DNA of 64,000 bases, taken from positions 494,502 to 558,501 of the forward strand of contig NZ_JABBGF010000001.1 of the NCBI RefSeq assembly GCF_012927265.1, written 5' to 3'. The DNA comes from Chryseobacterium cheonjiense (GTDB lineage: Bacteria > Bacteroidota > Bacteroidia > Flavobacteriales > Weeksellaceae). The notes beneath the pieces were generated by a model. The model saw only the letters and a program-made list of their open reading frames with translations, had not been told where the DNA came from and searched no databases. The translations under genes and the position numbers were made by a program. Shown here one piece after another: positions 15,877 to 24,610 of the stretch (the first letter of the stretch is position 1; each line of letters starts with the position of its first letter).

Positions 15877-17136
15877 ATGAACGACCAACTAGAAGAAACA
15901 AAAGATCTCATACAGGGATTAAGCGAGCCTCTTTACCGATACATCAGCCGCATTTCACCATCCGGCTTTGAGTTTGTATTTCATATTATTGTAAAGATTC
16001 TTTTGCTTATTGCTATTTTTCTGGTTTTTGATTTTATTTTTAAAATTATAATCAACAGCGTTTTCAGGATTTTTCGGAATAAAGAAAAATATCCGGTAGT
16101 AAACTCCATCTACGAATCAAAAATTACCAATTCTATTGCTCATCTTTTCGCGCTCCTCATTATCGGAAGTATTCACGAATCTATATTCTACGGAGCTCTA
16201 AAGAATACGACCATATTCATCATCAGATGTGTAAATCTGGGTCTGGTAATGATCTTTGCCGGAATGTTGTACAGAGGTCTGACGGCTTTCAGGAATTATT
16301 TCGTCATCAAGCAGGATTTTTACAAAATCATGGCACTCAATGCTATTTCTGAAACAGTGAAGATTCTTGGGATTTTCATCTTTTCGGTACTTGGGATCTG
16401 TGTGATTTTCGGGATCAAAGGAACAACCATTGTCGGTAGCTTGGGAGCGATTACTGCTGTTCTGGTTCTGGTTTTCCGTGATACGATTTTAGGATTCGTT
16501 ACCGGGCTGCATGTGGCAACTTCCAAAAACCTTAAAGTAGGGGATTGGGTAAGCATTCCGAAATACAATGTAGAGGGTAATATTGCTGAAATCAACCTGT
16601 TGACAACAAGAATCAATAATTTCGACAGAACATTTTCCACCATTCCTACCTACGATTTGCTGACCACGGAGATTAAAAACCTGCAGGTTATTTCCGAAAC
16701 CAATGCCCGAAGAATCAAGAAATCTATTTTCTTTAATATCAACTCGTTTAAATTCCTTTCGGAAGAAGATATAGAACGTCTTAAAAGTATTAATCTTATT
16801 TCTGACTATCTCGAGCAGAGATCTGTCGAGCTGAAAAAAGAAAAAGAAAATATGGCGCATAAGGAAGAGATCATCAACGGCAGGCAGCTTACCAACATCG
16901 GAGTTTTCAGGTATTATGCTCAAAAATATATAGAGCGTATTCCGGAGCTTGATAAAGAAGGCCCGATTATGGTCCGTCAGCTGAACAGCACGCCGCAGGG
17001 TCTTCCTCTGGAGATTTATGCCTTTACCAACGATACCGAGTGGGTACGGTTTGAGGAAATACAGTCTGATATCTTTGATCATCTCTTGGTTGCTTCAAAA
17101 GAATTTGATCTGGAAGTAATGCAGGTAAAAGTTTGA
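15877..17136 (+). CDS. MscS-family mechanosensitive channel
   Basis: 419 residues from the ATG at 15877; the upstream extension to 15733 starts at TTG and does not look like protein. There are four or five membrane helices. The pore helix TM3 and beta domain are recognisable in GTTIVGSLGAITAVLVLVFR, DTILGFVTGL and KNLKVGDWVSIPKYNVEGNI. The C-terminal cytoplasmic part (about 180 residues) resembles the YbdG/MscM-like branch. It relieves osmotic downshock by opening at high membrane tension. Confidence 0.9.
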   Translation: MNDQLEETKDLIQGLSEPLYRYISRISPSGFEFVFHIIVKILLLIAIFLVFDFIFKIIINSVFRIFRNKEKYPVVNSIYESKITNSIAHLFALLIIGSIHESIFYGALKNTTIFIIRCVNLGLVMIFAGMLYRGLTAFRNYFVIKQDFYKIMALNAISETVKILGIFIFSVLGICVIFGIKGTTIVGSLGAITAVLVLVFRDTILGFVTGLHVATSKNLKVGDWVSIPKYNVEGNIAEINLLTTRINNFDRTFSTIPTYDLLTTEIKNLQVISETNARRIKKSIFFNINSFKFLSEEDIERLKSINLISDYLEQRSVELKKEKENMAHKEEIINGRQLTNIGVFRYYAQKYIERIPELDKEGPIMVRQLNSTPQGLPLEIYAFTNDTEWVRFEEIQSDIFDHLLVASKEFDLEVMQVKV

Positions 17137-17331
17137 TTTTTCAAAATAAATAACGCTGTAGCTGTTTATTATTTGGTTTTTTCGTTTCTCAAATCTGGAT
17201 TTTATCAATAGCTTTGTATCTGTAAAATTTATCACAGGTCTGACGGTATTATCGGGAGCATGCTGCGTCATTTTGAATTTCTGCTAATTGCTTTATCCTT
17301 AAGAACTGTACTTCAAAAACTTATCAGTAAA

Positions 17332-18051
17332 ATGACAAAACTTAGTGTAAACATTAATAAAATTGCAACCATAAGAAACGCAAGAGGAGGTGAAACGCCA
17401 AGTGTAACGGAAGCTGCAATAAAAATTCAGGAATATGGAGGGCAGGGAATTACCATTCACCCAAGGCCGGATGAGAGACATATCACCCGAAAAGATGTTT
17501 ATGACCTTAAACCGATTGTAACAACAGAATTCAATATCGAAGGAAATCCGCACGGGCCCTTCATCGATATGGTTTTAGAAGTGAAACCTGAACAGGTAAC
17601 CCTGGTTCCTGATGCTGATGATGCCATTACTTCCAATGCGGGCTGGGATACCAAAAAACATCTTGATTTTCTTACGGAAATTATTGCTGAGTTTAAAAAT
17701 GCAGGAATCCGCACCTCAATTTTTTTAGATCCTAATCCGGAATTGGTAGAATATGCTGCAAAAACGGGAACCGACAGAATTGAACTCTACACGGAAGCGT
17801 ATGCAAAAAACTATACGGTAAATAAAGAATTAGCTTTAAAACCCTATTATGATACGGCAGTGGTAGCGGCAGATTTTGGTCTTGGACTGAATGCCGGCCA
17901 CGATCTGAGCTTGGATAATCTCAAATATTTTGCAGACAATATCCCTAATTTACTGGAAGTTTCCATCGGTCACGCTTTAATTTCCGAAGCTTTATACATG
18001 GGGTTGGAAAATACGGTTCAGGCCTATCTGAAGAGACTGGCAAAATGGTAA
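17332..18051 (+). CDS. pdxJ: Pyridoxine 5'-phosphate synthase
   Basis: 239 residues, the normal PdxJ length, from the ATG at 17332. It condenses 1-deoxyxylulose 5-phosphate with 3-amino-2-oxopropyl phosphate in DXP-dependent vitamin B6 synthesis. The TIM-barrel motifs are clear: LSVNINKIATIRNARGG, TIHPRPDERHI, VTLVPDADDAITS, RIELYTEAYA, GLNAGHDLSLDNL and EVSIGHALISEAL. An in-frame upstream ATG at 17260 adds 24 unlikely residues. Confidence 0.96.
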   Translation: MTKLSVNINKIATIRNARGGETPSVTEAAIKIQEYGGQGITIHPRPDERHITRKDVYDLKPIVTTEFNIEGNPHGPFIDMVLEVKPEQVTLVPDADDAITSNAGWDTKKHLDFLTEIIAEFKNAGIRTSIFLDPNPELVEYAAKTGTDRIELYTEAYAKNYTVNKELALKPYYDTAVVAADFGLGLNAGHDLSLDNLKYFADNIPNLLEVSIGHALISEALYMGLENTVQAYLKRLAKW

Positions 18052-18148
18052 AAATGAAGACTTGAAGCATTAAGACGAACTTGCGTTTGTATACTGTTGT
18101 TTAAATTTTTGGCACCTTCAATGCTTTCTCCTTAAAAATTAAAAAATT

Positions 18149-18928
18149 ATGGAAATTTTAAATTCAAAAATATTCGGCGAAGACCTTTCGTCAACACCAC
18201 TTCTGGTGTTCCACGGATTATTCGGAATGCTTGATAACTGGGGTACTTTCGGAAAAGATATGGGTGAATTTTTGCCCGTACATCTTATCGATCTTCGCAA
18301 TCACGGAAGAAGTTTTCATTCGGAAGATATGTCTCATGATGACCTCGCAGAAGATATCTTGAGATATATGGACCATTACGGAATCGCTAAATCTCATATT
18401 TTAGGACATTCGCTGGGTGGAAAAGCGGTGATGCAGTTTGCTGTAAAATTTCCGGAAAAAGTGGAAAGTCTCATTGTAGTTGATATATCGCCAAAAGCGT
18501 ATCCTCCGCACCATCAGGGGATTATTAAAGCATTGGAGACGGTTGATTTTAATACGGTTTCCTCAAGAAATGACGTGGAAGCAGTGCTCAGTCAATATAT
18601 TCCTGAAAAATCTACCATTCAGTTCCTGACAAAAAATTTATACTGGGACGATAATAAAAAACTGAACTGGAGATTCAATCTGAAAACCCTGTCCGAAAAG
18701 TATAATGAATTTGTATCCAATGCTATAAAATTCGGTGTTTTTGAAGGCAAAACTTTATTCATTGCCGGAGAAAAATCGAACTACATCCTTCCTCAGGATC
18801 ATTTTGCGATCAGGCAGCAGTTTCCAAAAGCTGAATTTGTAACAGTAAAAAATGCAGGACATTGGGTTCAGGCAGAAAATCCCGTAGATTTTGCTAAGGT
18901 TGTTAAAGAATTTTTACGTATCAATTAA
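18149..18928 (+). CDS. Alpha/beta hydrolase (YbfF-like esterase)
   Basis: 259 residues. The oxyanion-hole region is FHGLFGMLDNWG, the nucleophile elbow GHSLGG, the acid VVDISPKAYPPHH, and the C-terminal histidine NAGHWVQAENP. This combination, including LIDLRNHGRS, is typical of the YbfF/ABHD11 acyl-esterase group. The natural substrate is unknown. It is 98 nt downstream of pdxJ and may be co-transcribed with it. Confidence 0.9.
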   Translation: MEILNSKIFGEDLSSTPLLVFHGLFGMLDNWGTFGKDMGEFLPVHLIDLRNHGRSFHSEDMSHDDLAEDILRYMDHYGIAKSHILGHSLGGKAVMQFAVKFPEKVESLIVVDISPKAYPPHHQGIIKALETVDFNTVSSRNDVEAVLSQYIPEKSTIQFLTKNLYWDDNKKLNWRFNLKTLSEKYNEFVSNAIKFGVFEGKTLFIAGEKSNYILPQDHFAIRQQFPKAEFVTVKNAGHWVQAENPVDFAKVVKEFLRIN

Positions 18929-19007
18929 AATAATTTTGTTATTTGTTTTAATTTGTTAAAATTTTCTTAAAAATTATTTTATTCTTCTTTAGGTGATTTT
19001 TTTTTAA

Positions 19008-19015
19008 TACTTTAG
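19008..19015 (+). promoter_or_regulatory. Candidate -7 element of the graspetide operon
   Basis: TACTTTAG matches TAnnTTTG at 7 of 8 positions and lies 30 nt before the first precursor ATG. The spacing to the nearest TTTA-type -33 box (16 nt) is short, so this is a weak call. Confidence 0.35.
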
Positions 19016-19045
19016 AGCCATTCTAAATCATTAAATATTAATACG

Positions 19046-19279
19046 ATGGAAGGTAAAAAATCAAAAAAACCGTTCTTTGCTTCATTCCTTGAAAAGCAAA
19101 TTCAGGATCCGGAAACAATAAAAGGAGGTACTGTAACTTCTGTATTACTTGATAGTACAACAGGAGTATTGAAGGACAGCGGTACTTCAACCACTCTGGA
19201 TAATGTTACGAAACCGGGAGGCGATCATGTGACCATGAAGTATCCTTCAGATGGTGACGAAGATGCAACGGCAGTTTAA
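19046..19279 (+). CDS. Microviridin-type graspetide precursor A
   Basis: 77 residues. Residues 8-18 (KPFFASFLEKQ) match the PFFARFLE leader helix that docks on the ATP-grasp ligases in microviridin systems. The C-terminal core at 63-73 is TMKYPSDGDED (nt 19232-19264), a TxKYPSD motif with acidic ring partners. By analogy with microviridin, the expected cross-links are Thr63-Asp69 and Ser68-Asp71 esters and a Lys65-Glu72 amide. An IKGG motif at 25-28 could be a double-glycine cleavage site. It is 41 nt before a second precursor gene. Confidence 0.93.
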   Translation: MEGKKSKKPFFASFLEKQIQDPETIKGGTVTSVLLDSTTGVLKDSGTSTTLDNVTKPGGDHVTMKYPSDGDEDATAV

Positions 19280-19320
19280 AAACTAAGCAACCCACAAATT
19301 AAAACTCTAAATTAATTATT

Positions 19321-19542
19321 ATGAAAAACAAAAATTCAAAAAAGAAACCTTTTTTTGCTTCTTTCCTTGAAAAACAACTTCAGGATCCCGAAAAAATCAA
19401 AGGTGGAGGTGATGTTACCATTGCTACACAAGATGGCGTAATTACGACAAAAGAAGCTGATACTGTAACTAAGCCGATCTATGACATGGCCCATACAATG
19501 AAATATCCGTCAGATGGTGACGATGATGTTCCTACTGTATAA
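19321..19542 (+). CDS. Microviridin-type graspetide precursor B
   Basis: 73 residues. The leader helix KPFFASFLEKQLQDPE and the IKGG motif are nearly identical to precursor A, while the linker differs. The core at 59-69 is TMKYPSDGDDD (nt 19495-19527). Both ring acids after the Gly are Asp, so the amide would be Lys61-Asp68. VTKP precedes the core in both precursors. Met follows the ring Thr in both, the position that sets protease specificity in microviridins. It is probably a second product of the same two ligases. Confidence 0.93.
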   Translation: MKNKNSKKKPFFASFLEKQLQDPEKIKGGGDVTIATQDGVITTKEADTVTKPIYDMAHTMKYPSDGDDDVPTV

Positions 19543-19582
19543 TAAACTTGTTGATACAGAATACATTAACAAATCAATAATT

Positions 19583-19615
19583 AAAAGGAAACTTACACCA
19601 TAAGTTTCCTTTTTT
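19583..19615 (+). terminator. Strong terminator between precursor and ligase genes
   Basis: Perfect 13-bp stem aaaaggaaactta / taagtttcctttt, loop cacca, then TTTTT. It ends only about 14 nt before the first ligase ATG. No separate -7 box was found after it, so ligases are likely expressed by read-through at a lower level than the precursors. Confidence 0.85.
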
Positions 19616-19628
19616 AATAAAAAGGCAA

Positions 19629-20585
19629 ATGATTCTTTGCATTACACATTCCCGGGATTTTTATAATATTGACATCTTTTTCGAATACCTTAAGGGAAAA
19701 AATACTCCTTATTTCAGGCTGAATTCCGATCAACTGAACCATAGTCAGAAGATCAGCATTGGTCAGAACTCATTTGAAATCACAGACGATTCAGGAAATA
19801 CCGTAAAATCGGAAGATATTAAAGCGGTATGGCACAGAAAATCGTGGCAGATTAATATTCCTGAAGAGCTGGATGAGGCTTACAAAAATATTTTTCTTAA
19901 AGAATATTCAACCCTGAGATACAACCTTTTCACAGCACTTGAGCATGTTCCGTGGATTAATCCTTTCGAAATTGAAAACAAAATAGACGGCAATAAGATG
20001 CTTCAGCTTAACCTTGCTGAAAAAAACGGTTTAACAGTGCCTGAAACCTTGTTTTCTAACGATGCAGACGCTATTACAGCATTTTTCCACAGCCATTGCA
20101 ACGGAAAAATGGTGGCCAAGCTTCATGGTGTCATTTCAAAATCCATGGGCGGAGAAAACTTTCTTTCAACCCAGATTATTGATAAAGATTCAATTGAGGG
20201 CATTGCGGATATCGAATATTGCCCGATGATCTTTCAGCCATACATTGACAAAGAATATGAATTGAGGATTGTTTATCTCGACGGAGAATTCTTTACCGGT
20301 AAAATCAATAACAGTGAAAATGCCGACTGGAGAATTGCACACGGAAATTACTTCTGGTCAGAATATCATCTTCCCGAAAAAATACAGGAAGGCCTTACTG
20401 CAATGATGAAAGAAATGGGTCTTTATATCGGAGCCATAGACATGATCCGAGGAAAGGACGGGAAATATTACTTTCTGGAAGTAAATCCGCAGGGAGAGTG
20501 GGGAATGCTGCAGAAAGATCTCAACTTTCCTATCGCACAGAGAATTGCCGATAATCTTATAAAAAGAATGAAAACCAATGAATAA
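19629..20585 (+). CDS. ATP-grasp graspetide ligase 1 (MvdD-like)
   Basis: 318 residues. It activates Asp/Glu side chains of the precursor as acyl-phosphates and closes them onto Thr/Ser or Lys side chains. The N-terminus ILCITHSRDFYNIDIFFEYL and AVWHRKSWQI match the MvdC/MvdD preATP-grasp domain. The C-terminal Mg-ATP motif YYFLEVNPQGEW carries Glu284 and Asn286. The THSRD start is closer to MvdD (ester-forming) than to MvdC. It follows the terminator after the precursors and overlaps ligase 2 by 8 nt. The MvdD versus MvdC assignment is inference. Confidence 0.9.
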   Translation: MILCITHSRDFYNIDIFFEYLKGKNTPYFRLNSDQLNHSQKISIGQNSFEITDDSGNTVKSEDIKAVWHRKSWQINIPEELDEAYKNIFLKEYSTLRYNLFTALEHVPWINPFEIENKIDGNKMLQLNLAEKNGLTVPETLFSNDADAITAFFHSHCNGKMVAKLHGVISKSMGGENFLSTQIIDKDSIEGIADIEYCPMIFQPYIDKEYELRIVYLDGEFFTGKINNSENADWRIAHGNYFWSEYHLPEKIQEGLTAMMKEMGLYIGAIDMIRGKDGKYYFLEVNPQGEWGMLQKDLNFPIAQRIADNLIKRMKTNE

Positions 20586-21582
20586 AATTTTAATAATTAC
20601 CCATACCGCAGATAACTTTTCAGTCGAAAAAGTAACCGAATATATTGACAAAAACGGATGTGAAGTCATCCGCTTTAATGTAGACGAATATCCTTTAACC
20701 AACAAACTATCTTCCACTTTTCAGGATGGAAAATGGACCACCATTCTTGAAACACCTGAAAAAAAGCACCGTCTTGATGATATTTCATCAGTCTGGTACA
20801 GGAGGGCTTACAATATCGGTCAGGGTCTTAGAGAAGAAATTGATGGGAAGTTCTACGGTGCAGCAATGGGAGAGATCAGAAATACCCTGTTTGGCTTTTT
20901 AGAATCAGTTGATGTTTATTCCCTGGGAAAGCCCAGTGTTTACAGAAGGCTTGACAGTAAGGAAGAGCAGTTGAAAATTGCAGATAAAATAGGCCTTAAA
21001 ATCCCTGAGACCTGCATTACCAATAATCCCGAAGAAGCAAAACAGTTTATTGTAAAACACCGGAACGTCGTAGCAAAAATGCAGACCGGTTTCGCCATTT
21101 ATGAAGATGGGGTAGAAAGTGTGGTGTTTACCAACGTTGTCAATGAAGACAAATTGGATGAGCTGGACACCCTTTTATACTGCCCGATGCAGTTTCAGAA
21201 AAAGATTGAAAAGAAAAAAGAGCTTCGGATAACTGTTGTGGGAAGAGATATTTTCGCTTTTGAAATTGATTCCCAACAGTCGGATGCGGCAAAAATCGAC
21301 TGGAGAAAAGATGGGGTCAACCTTATTGACAAATGGGTTCCAACAGAACTCCCCTCTGATGTTGAAATGAAATTGCTGGAGCTTCTTGATGTCTATCATG
21401 TAGATTACGGAGCCATCGATATTATCGTTTCTCCGGAAGACGAATATTATTTTATTGAAATTAATGCAGCGGGAGAATTTTTCTGGCTGGATAATCTTAC
21501 TGAGGAAAACCTGATTTCCAGGAGTATCGCAGACCTTCTTTGTGATAAAGCTCCCAGAAGAAGCAATGCCGTTTTAGCATAA
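20578..21582 (+). CDS. ATP-grasp graspetide ligase 2 (MvdC-like)
   Basis: 334 residues, the same family as ligase 1 but clearly divergent. The N-terminal ILIITHTADNFSVEKVTEYI and VDEYPL resemble the THSGDFF-type start of MvdC. SVWYRRAYNIGQGL and the C-terminal YYFIEINAAGEFFWL (Glu294, Asn296) are the ATP-grasp landmarks. By analogy it would form the Lys-Asp/Glu amide ring. It overlaps ligase 1 by 8 nt, so the pair is translationally coupled. No acetyltransferase, protease or ABC exporter follows it; the locus ends at a terminator. Confidence 0.9.
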   Translation: MNKILIITHTADNFSVEKVTEYIDKNGCEVIRFNVDEYPLTNKLSSTFQDGKWTTILETPEKKHRLDDISSVWYRRAYNIGQGLREEIDGKFYGAAMGEIRNTLFGFLESVDVYSLGKPSVYRRLDSKEEQLKIADKIGLKIPETCITNNPEEAKQFIVKHRNVVAKMQTGFAIYEDGVESVVFTNVVNEDKLDELDTLLYCPMQFQKKIEKKKELRITVVGRDIFAFEIDSQQSDAAKIDWRKDGVNLIDKWVPTELPSDVEMKLLELLDVYHVDYGAIDIIVSPEDEYYFIEINAAGEFFWLDNLTEENLISRSIADLLCDKAPRRSNAVLA

Positions 21583-21610
21583 CATAAAAATGATTTTTTT
21601 TAATTTTGAT

Positions 21611-21636
21611 AGAGCGGGCATTGCCCGTTTTTTTTA
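21611..21636 (+). terminator. Terminator of the graspetide operon
   Basis: agcgggc-att-gcccgtt hairpin followed by a run of eight T, 29 nt past the ligase 2 stop. Confidence 0.85.
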
Positions 21637-21787
21637 TCTGCAAAAAATTTTCATTATTCTTATTTTGGATATTGTTGAAGATAATATAATTTAGAACGAA
21701 TTAAAAATGGAATTCTCCGTTAAAAATCGCAAATTTGCAAATACGGAGAATGTGAACATAAATGAGTCAACCAAGTAAATATAACGG

Positions 21788-22801
21788 ATGGTTTTTGTAA
21801 CGGGTGCTACCGGGATTCTCGGCAGGGTCATCGTTTTGGAACTTCTTAAAAAAGGGAAAAACGTTCGCGCTGCAAAGAGGGCCGCAAGCAATTTAGACGA
21901 TGTAAAACGTTCCTATTCATTTTATACGGAGAATCCCGATGGTTTTTTTAATAAAATAGAATGGGTGAATGTAGATTTTGATGACATTCAGTCGATTCAG
22001 AATGCACTGCATGGTGTTGAAGAGGTTTACCATTGCGCTGCCAAAGTAGGTTTTAACCCGAAGGATGATAAGGAAATGTATCATACCAACGTAAAAGGAA
22101 CCCAAAATCTTTTGTACGCCTGCGAAGGATCGGAAGTGAAGAAATTTCTTTTCGTAAGTTCCATCGCTGTTCTTGATCTTTACAATGAAAACGGTGAACT
22201 CGACGAAGATTCGGATTTTAATCCCAAAGAAGACCATTCTGCCTATGCCATCTCAAAACATCTTGCCGAAATGGAAGCCTGGAGAGCCTCTGCCGAAGGA
22301 ATGAATATTGTTATCGTAAATCCCGGAATGATCGTTGGAAGCGGAAACTGGGGAAACAGCAGCGGTGACATATTTCCTACGATGGAAAAAAACAGCTTTA
22401 CTTTTTCCGGAGGAACCAGCTATGCAGATGTAAGAGATGTCGCTGAAATATCAATTGAACTGATGGAAAGAAATATTTTCGGAGAGCGGTTTATTATTAT
22501 TTCTGAAAACAAAAAATATGCGGATCTGGCAAAACAGATCAGAAAAGAGCTTGGCCTGAAAGAAGCAAAAATACTTTCAGAATTCCAGCTTAATATAGGA
22601 ATAGTAGCCAATACGCTTTTCGGATGGCTGATTCCACAACTTAAAATGGTCACCAAATCAAATGTGGAAGCGATTTCCCGGATGAATATAATATCAAACA
22701 GTAAAATAAAGGAAAGGCTGAATTATACTTTTATCCCGTTGGAAGAAACCATAGACTTCCACCTTAAGAATTATATTAACGATAAAAAGGCTAAACAATG
22801 A
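21788..22801 (+). CDS. NAD-dependent epimerase/dehydratase (3-beta-HSD-like SDR)
   Basis: 337 residues. The Rossmann glycine motif GATGILG is at the N-terminus, with VYHCAAKVGF, LFVSSIAVL and the catalytic YAISKHLAEMEAW (Tyr and Lys of YxxxK). This is the atypical/extended short-chain dehydrogenase type, often acting on sterol- or flavonol-like rings or sugars. Its stop overlaps the acyl-CoA synthetase start (ATGA, 4 nt), so the two form an operon. The substrate is unknown. Confidence 0.9.
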   Translation: MVFVTGATGILGRVIVLELLKKGKNVRAAKRAASNLDDVKRSYSFYTENPDGFFNKIEWVNVDFDDIQSIQNALHGVEEVYHCAAKVGFNPKDDKEMYHTNVKGTQNLLYACEGSEVKKFLFVSSIAVLDLYNENGELDEDSDFNPKEDHSAYAISKHLAEMEAWRASAEGMNIVIVNPGMIVGSGNWGNSSGDIFPTMEKNSFTFSGGTSYADVRDVAEISIELMERNIFGERFIIISENKKYADLAKQIRKELGLKEAKILSEFQLNIGIVANTLFGWLIPQLKMVTKSNVEAISRMNIISNSKIKERLNYTFIPLEETIDFHLKNYINDKKAKQ

Positions 22802-24567
22802 ATCTTGCGGAGGCAATCATTCAAAAAAATATAGAAAAACATCCCCTGAAATCTGCAATCGGTTTTAAAAAAAAGAAGGAAGGATGGAAAGAGCTCAGCT
22901 GGAAGAAATTCTCGGAAATTATTTTTAAAACAGCCAATGCTTTAAAAGAAGCCGGGATAAAAGAAAACGATAAAGTTTCTATCTATTCCGACAACTCTTC
23001 GGAATGGATGATCTTTGATCTGGCGGCGTTGTCATTGGGTGCGGTTACGGTTCCCATCTATTCAACCAATAATGCAGAGCAAGCAGAGTATATCATCAAA
23101 GATTCCGGGTCAAGAATTATTTTGGTAGGAGATCAGGCTCAGTATGATGCCTGCCTTGAAATTGTACAGAAAAAGGAATGCAGCCTTGAAACCATCATTG
23201 TTTCTAAAAAAGCAGTCTGGATAAAAAAAGAATTCAGCAGTTTTTACCTTGAAGATTTTATTGCAAAGTTGCCGGCAGAAGCAGAATTTTGTGCTAAAGA
23301 AAACGATGATGTCGCAACCCTTATTTATACTTCCGGAACTACCGGCACGCCGAAAGGGGTGATGCTTACCCACGGAAATTTCATTAAAGCTTTTGATGCG
23401 CATTTTGAATTTTTTAAATTTAAAAATTTTGAAGAAGAACTTTCACTCGCATTTTTACCGTTAAGCCATGTTTTCGAGCGAAGCTGGAGCCTGCTTTGTC
23501 TGTATGGCGGTGCAAAAGTATATTTCCTTGAAGATCCTAAAAATATTGCAAACACATTAGAAGAGGTAAAGCCCACAATGATGTGTGCCGTTCCGCGATT
23601 TTTCCAGAAAATCTATGCCGGTGTGCTGGAAAAGGCGGAAGAAGGCTCGGCATTAAAGAAAAAAATCTTCGACTGGGCCGTAAAAACAGGTTGGGAGACT
23701 GCAGAATTGAAACGGAATGAAAAAACAGTTCCTTTCAGTTTACAAATAAAACAAACTCTTGCTGAAACGCTGGTTTTCAGCAAAATTAAAAATAAAATGG
23801 GAGGCAGGCTCTGGTTTTTGCCTTGTGGCGGAGCTTCTTTATCTCCTGAAGTTACCCGTTTTTTTGAATCCGTAGGAATTCATGTTACGGTAGGATACGG
23901 ACTCACGGAAACTACCGCTACACTCACTCTTTTTCCATTCACCCATTTCGAACACGGAACAAGCGGAAAGCCGCTTCCGGGAGTGGAAATCCGCATTGGA
24001 GATCAGGATGAAATCCAGGCCAGAGGAAACGGAATTATGAAAGGGTATTACAATAACCCCGAAGACACCCGGAAAGTTTTTACCGAAGACGGCTGGTTCA
24101 AAACCGGTGATGCCGGAAAGATCGATGAAAAAGGAAATCTTACCATCACCGATCGTCTGAAAGACCTTATGAAAACATCCAACGGGAAATATATTGCTCC
24201 GCAGCAGATCGAAAATCTCCTCACCAACAATAATTTTATCCAGCAGATCGTAATGATCGCGGAAGGAAGACAATTTGCTTCGGCACTTATCGTACCCAAT
24301 TTTGAGTTTTTGAAAGATTACCTTAAAAAGAATAATATTCCTTTTACCAGTTGGGAAGAAGTGGTGAAAAGCAAAGAGGTGAACGATTTTTATAAACAGA
24401 AAATCAAAGAACTGCAGGAACATCTTTCCGACTACGAAAAAGTGAAAAAGTTTACGCTGATGCCGGCAGAATTTGAGATCAATACAGGAGAGATCACACC
24501 TACGCTGAAAGTAAAAAGAAATGTGGTTCTTAAAAAATATGCAGACCTCATTGATGAAATGTACTGA
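22798..24567 (+). CDS. Long-chain acyl-CoA synthetase (AMP-forming)
   Basis: 589 residues, ANL superfamily. It activates fatty acids to acyl-CoA through an acyl-AMP. The P-loop is TLIYTSGTTGTPKGVMLTHG, then GYGLTETTATLT (A5), GWFKTGDAGKIDEKGNLTIT (A7) and DRLKDLMKTSNGKYIAPQ (A8/hinge). All are intact. FadD15/bubblegum-like length. It is translationally coupled to the epimerase upstream and followed closely by mvaD, placing it in a lipid-metabolism operon. Confidence 0.95.
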   Translation: MNLAEAIIQKNIEKHPLKSAIGFKKKKEGWKELSWKKFSEIIFKTANALKEAGIKENDKVSIYSDNSSEWMIFDLAALSLGAVTVPIYSTNNAEQAEYIIKDSGSRIILVGDQAQYDACLEIVQKKECSLETIIVSKKAVWIKKEFSSFYLEDFIAKLPAEAEFCAKENDDVATLIYTSGTTGTPKGVMLTHGNFIKAFDAHFEFFKFKNFEEELSLAFLPLSHVFERSWSLLCLYGGAKVYFLEDPKNIANTLEEVKPTMMCAVPRFFQKIYAGVLEKAEEGSALKKKIFDWAVKTGWETAELKRNEKTVPFSLQIKQTLAETLVFSKIKNKMGGRLWFLPCGGASLSPEVTRFFESVGIHVTVGYGLTETTATLTLFPFTHFEHGTSGKPLPGVEIRIGDQDEIQARGNGIMKGYYNNPEDTRKVFTEDGWFKTGDAGKIDEKGNLTITDRLKDLMKTSNGKYIAPQQIENLLTNNNFIQQIVMIAEGRQFASALIVPNFEFLKDYLKKNNIPFTSWEEVVKSKEVNDFYKQKIKELQEHLSDYEKVKKFTLMPAEFEINTGEITPTLKVKRNVVLKKYADLIDEMY

Positions 24568-24610
24568 AAACAGGAATTGAATATTGGCGCTTATTGACAA
24601 AAACAGAATT

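Noticed and set aside
16489..17082. 197-codon minus-strand frame opposite mscS
   Set aside because: Antisense to the conserved MscS cytoplasmic domain; no homology features.
21583..21787. Exporter or protease gene directly after the graspetide ligases
   Set aside because: Only a terminator and AT-rich DNA follow, then an epimerase of another operon. Nothing in the visible neighbourhood supports an exporter.
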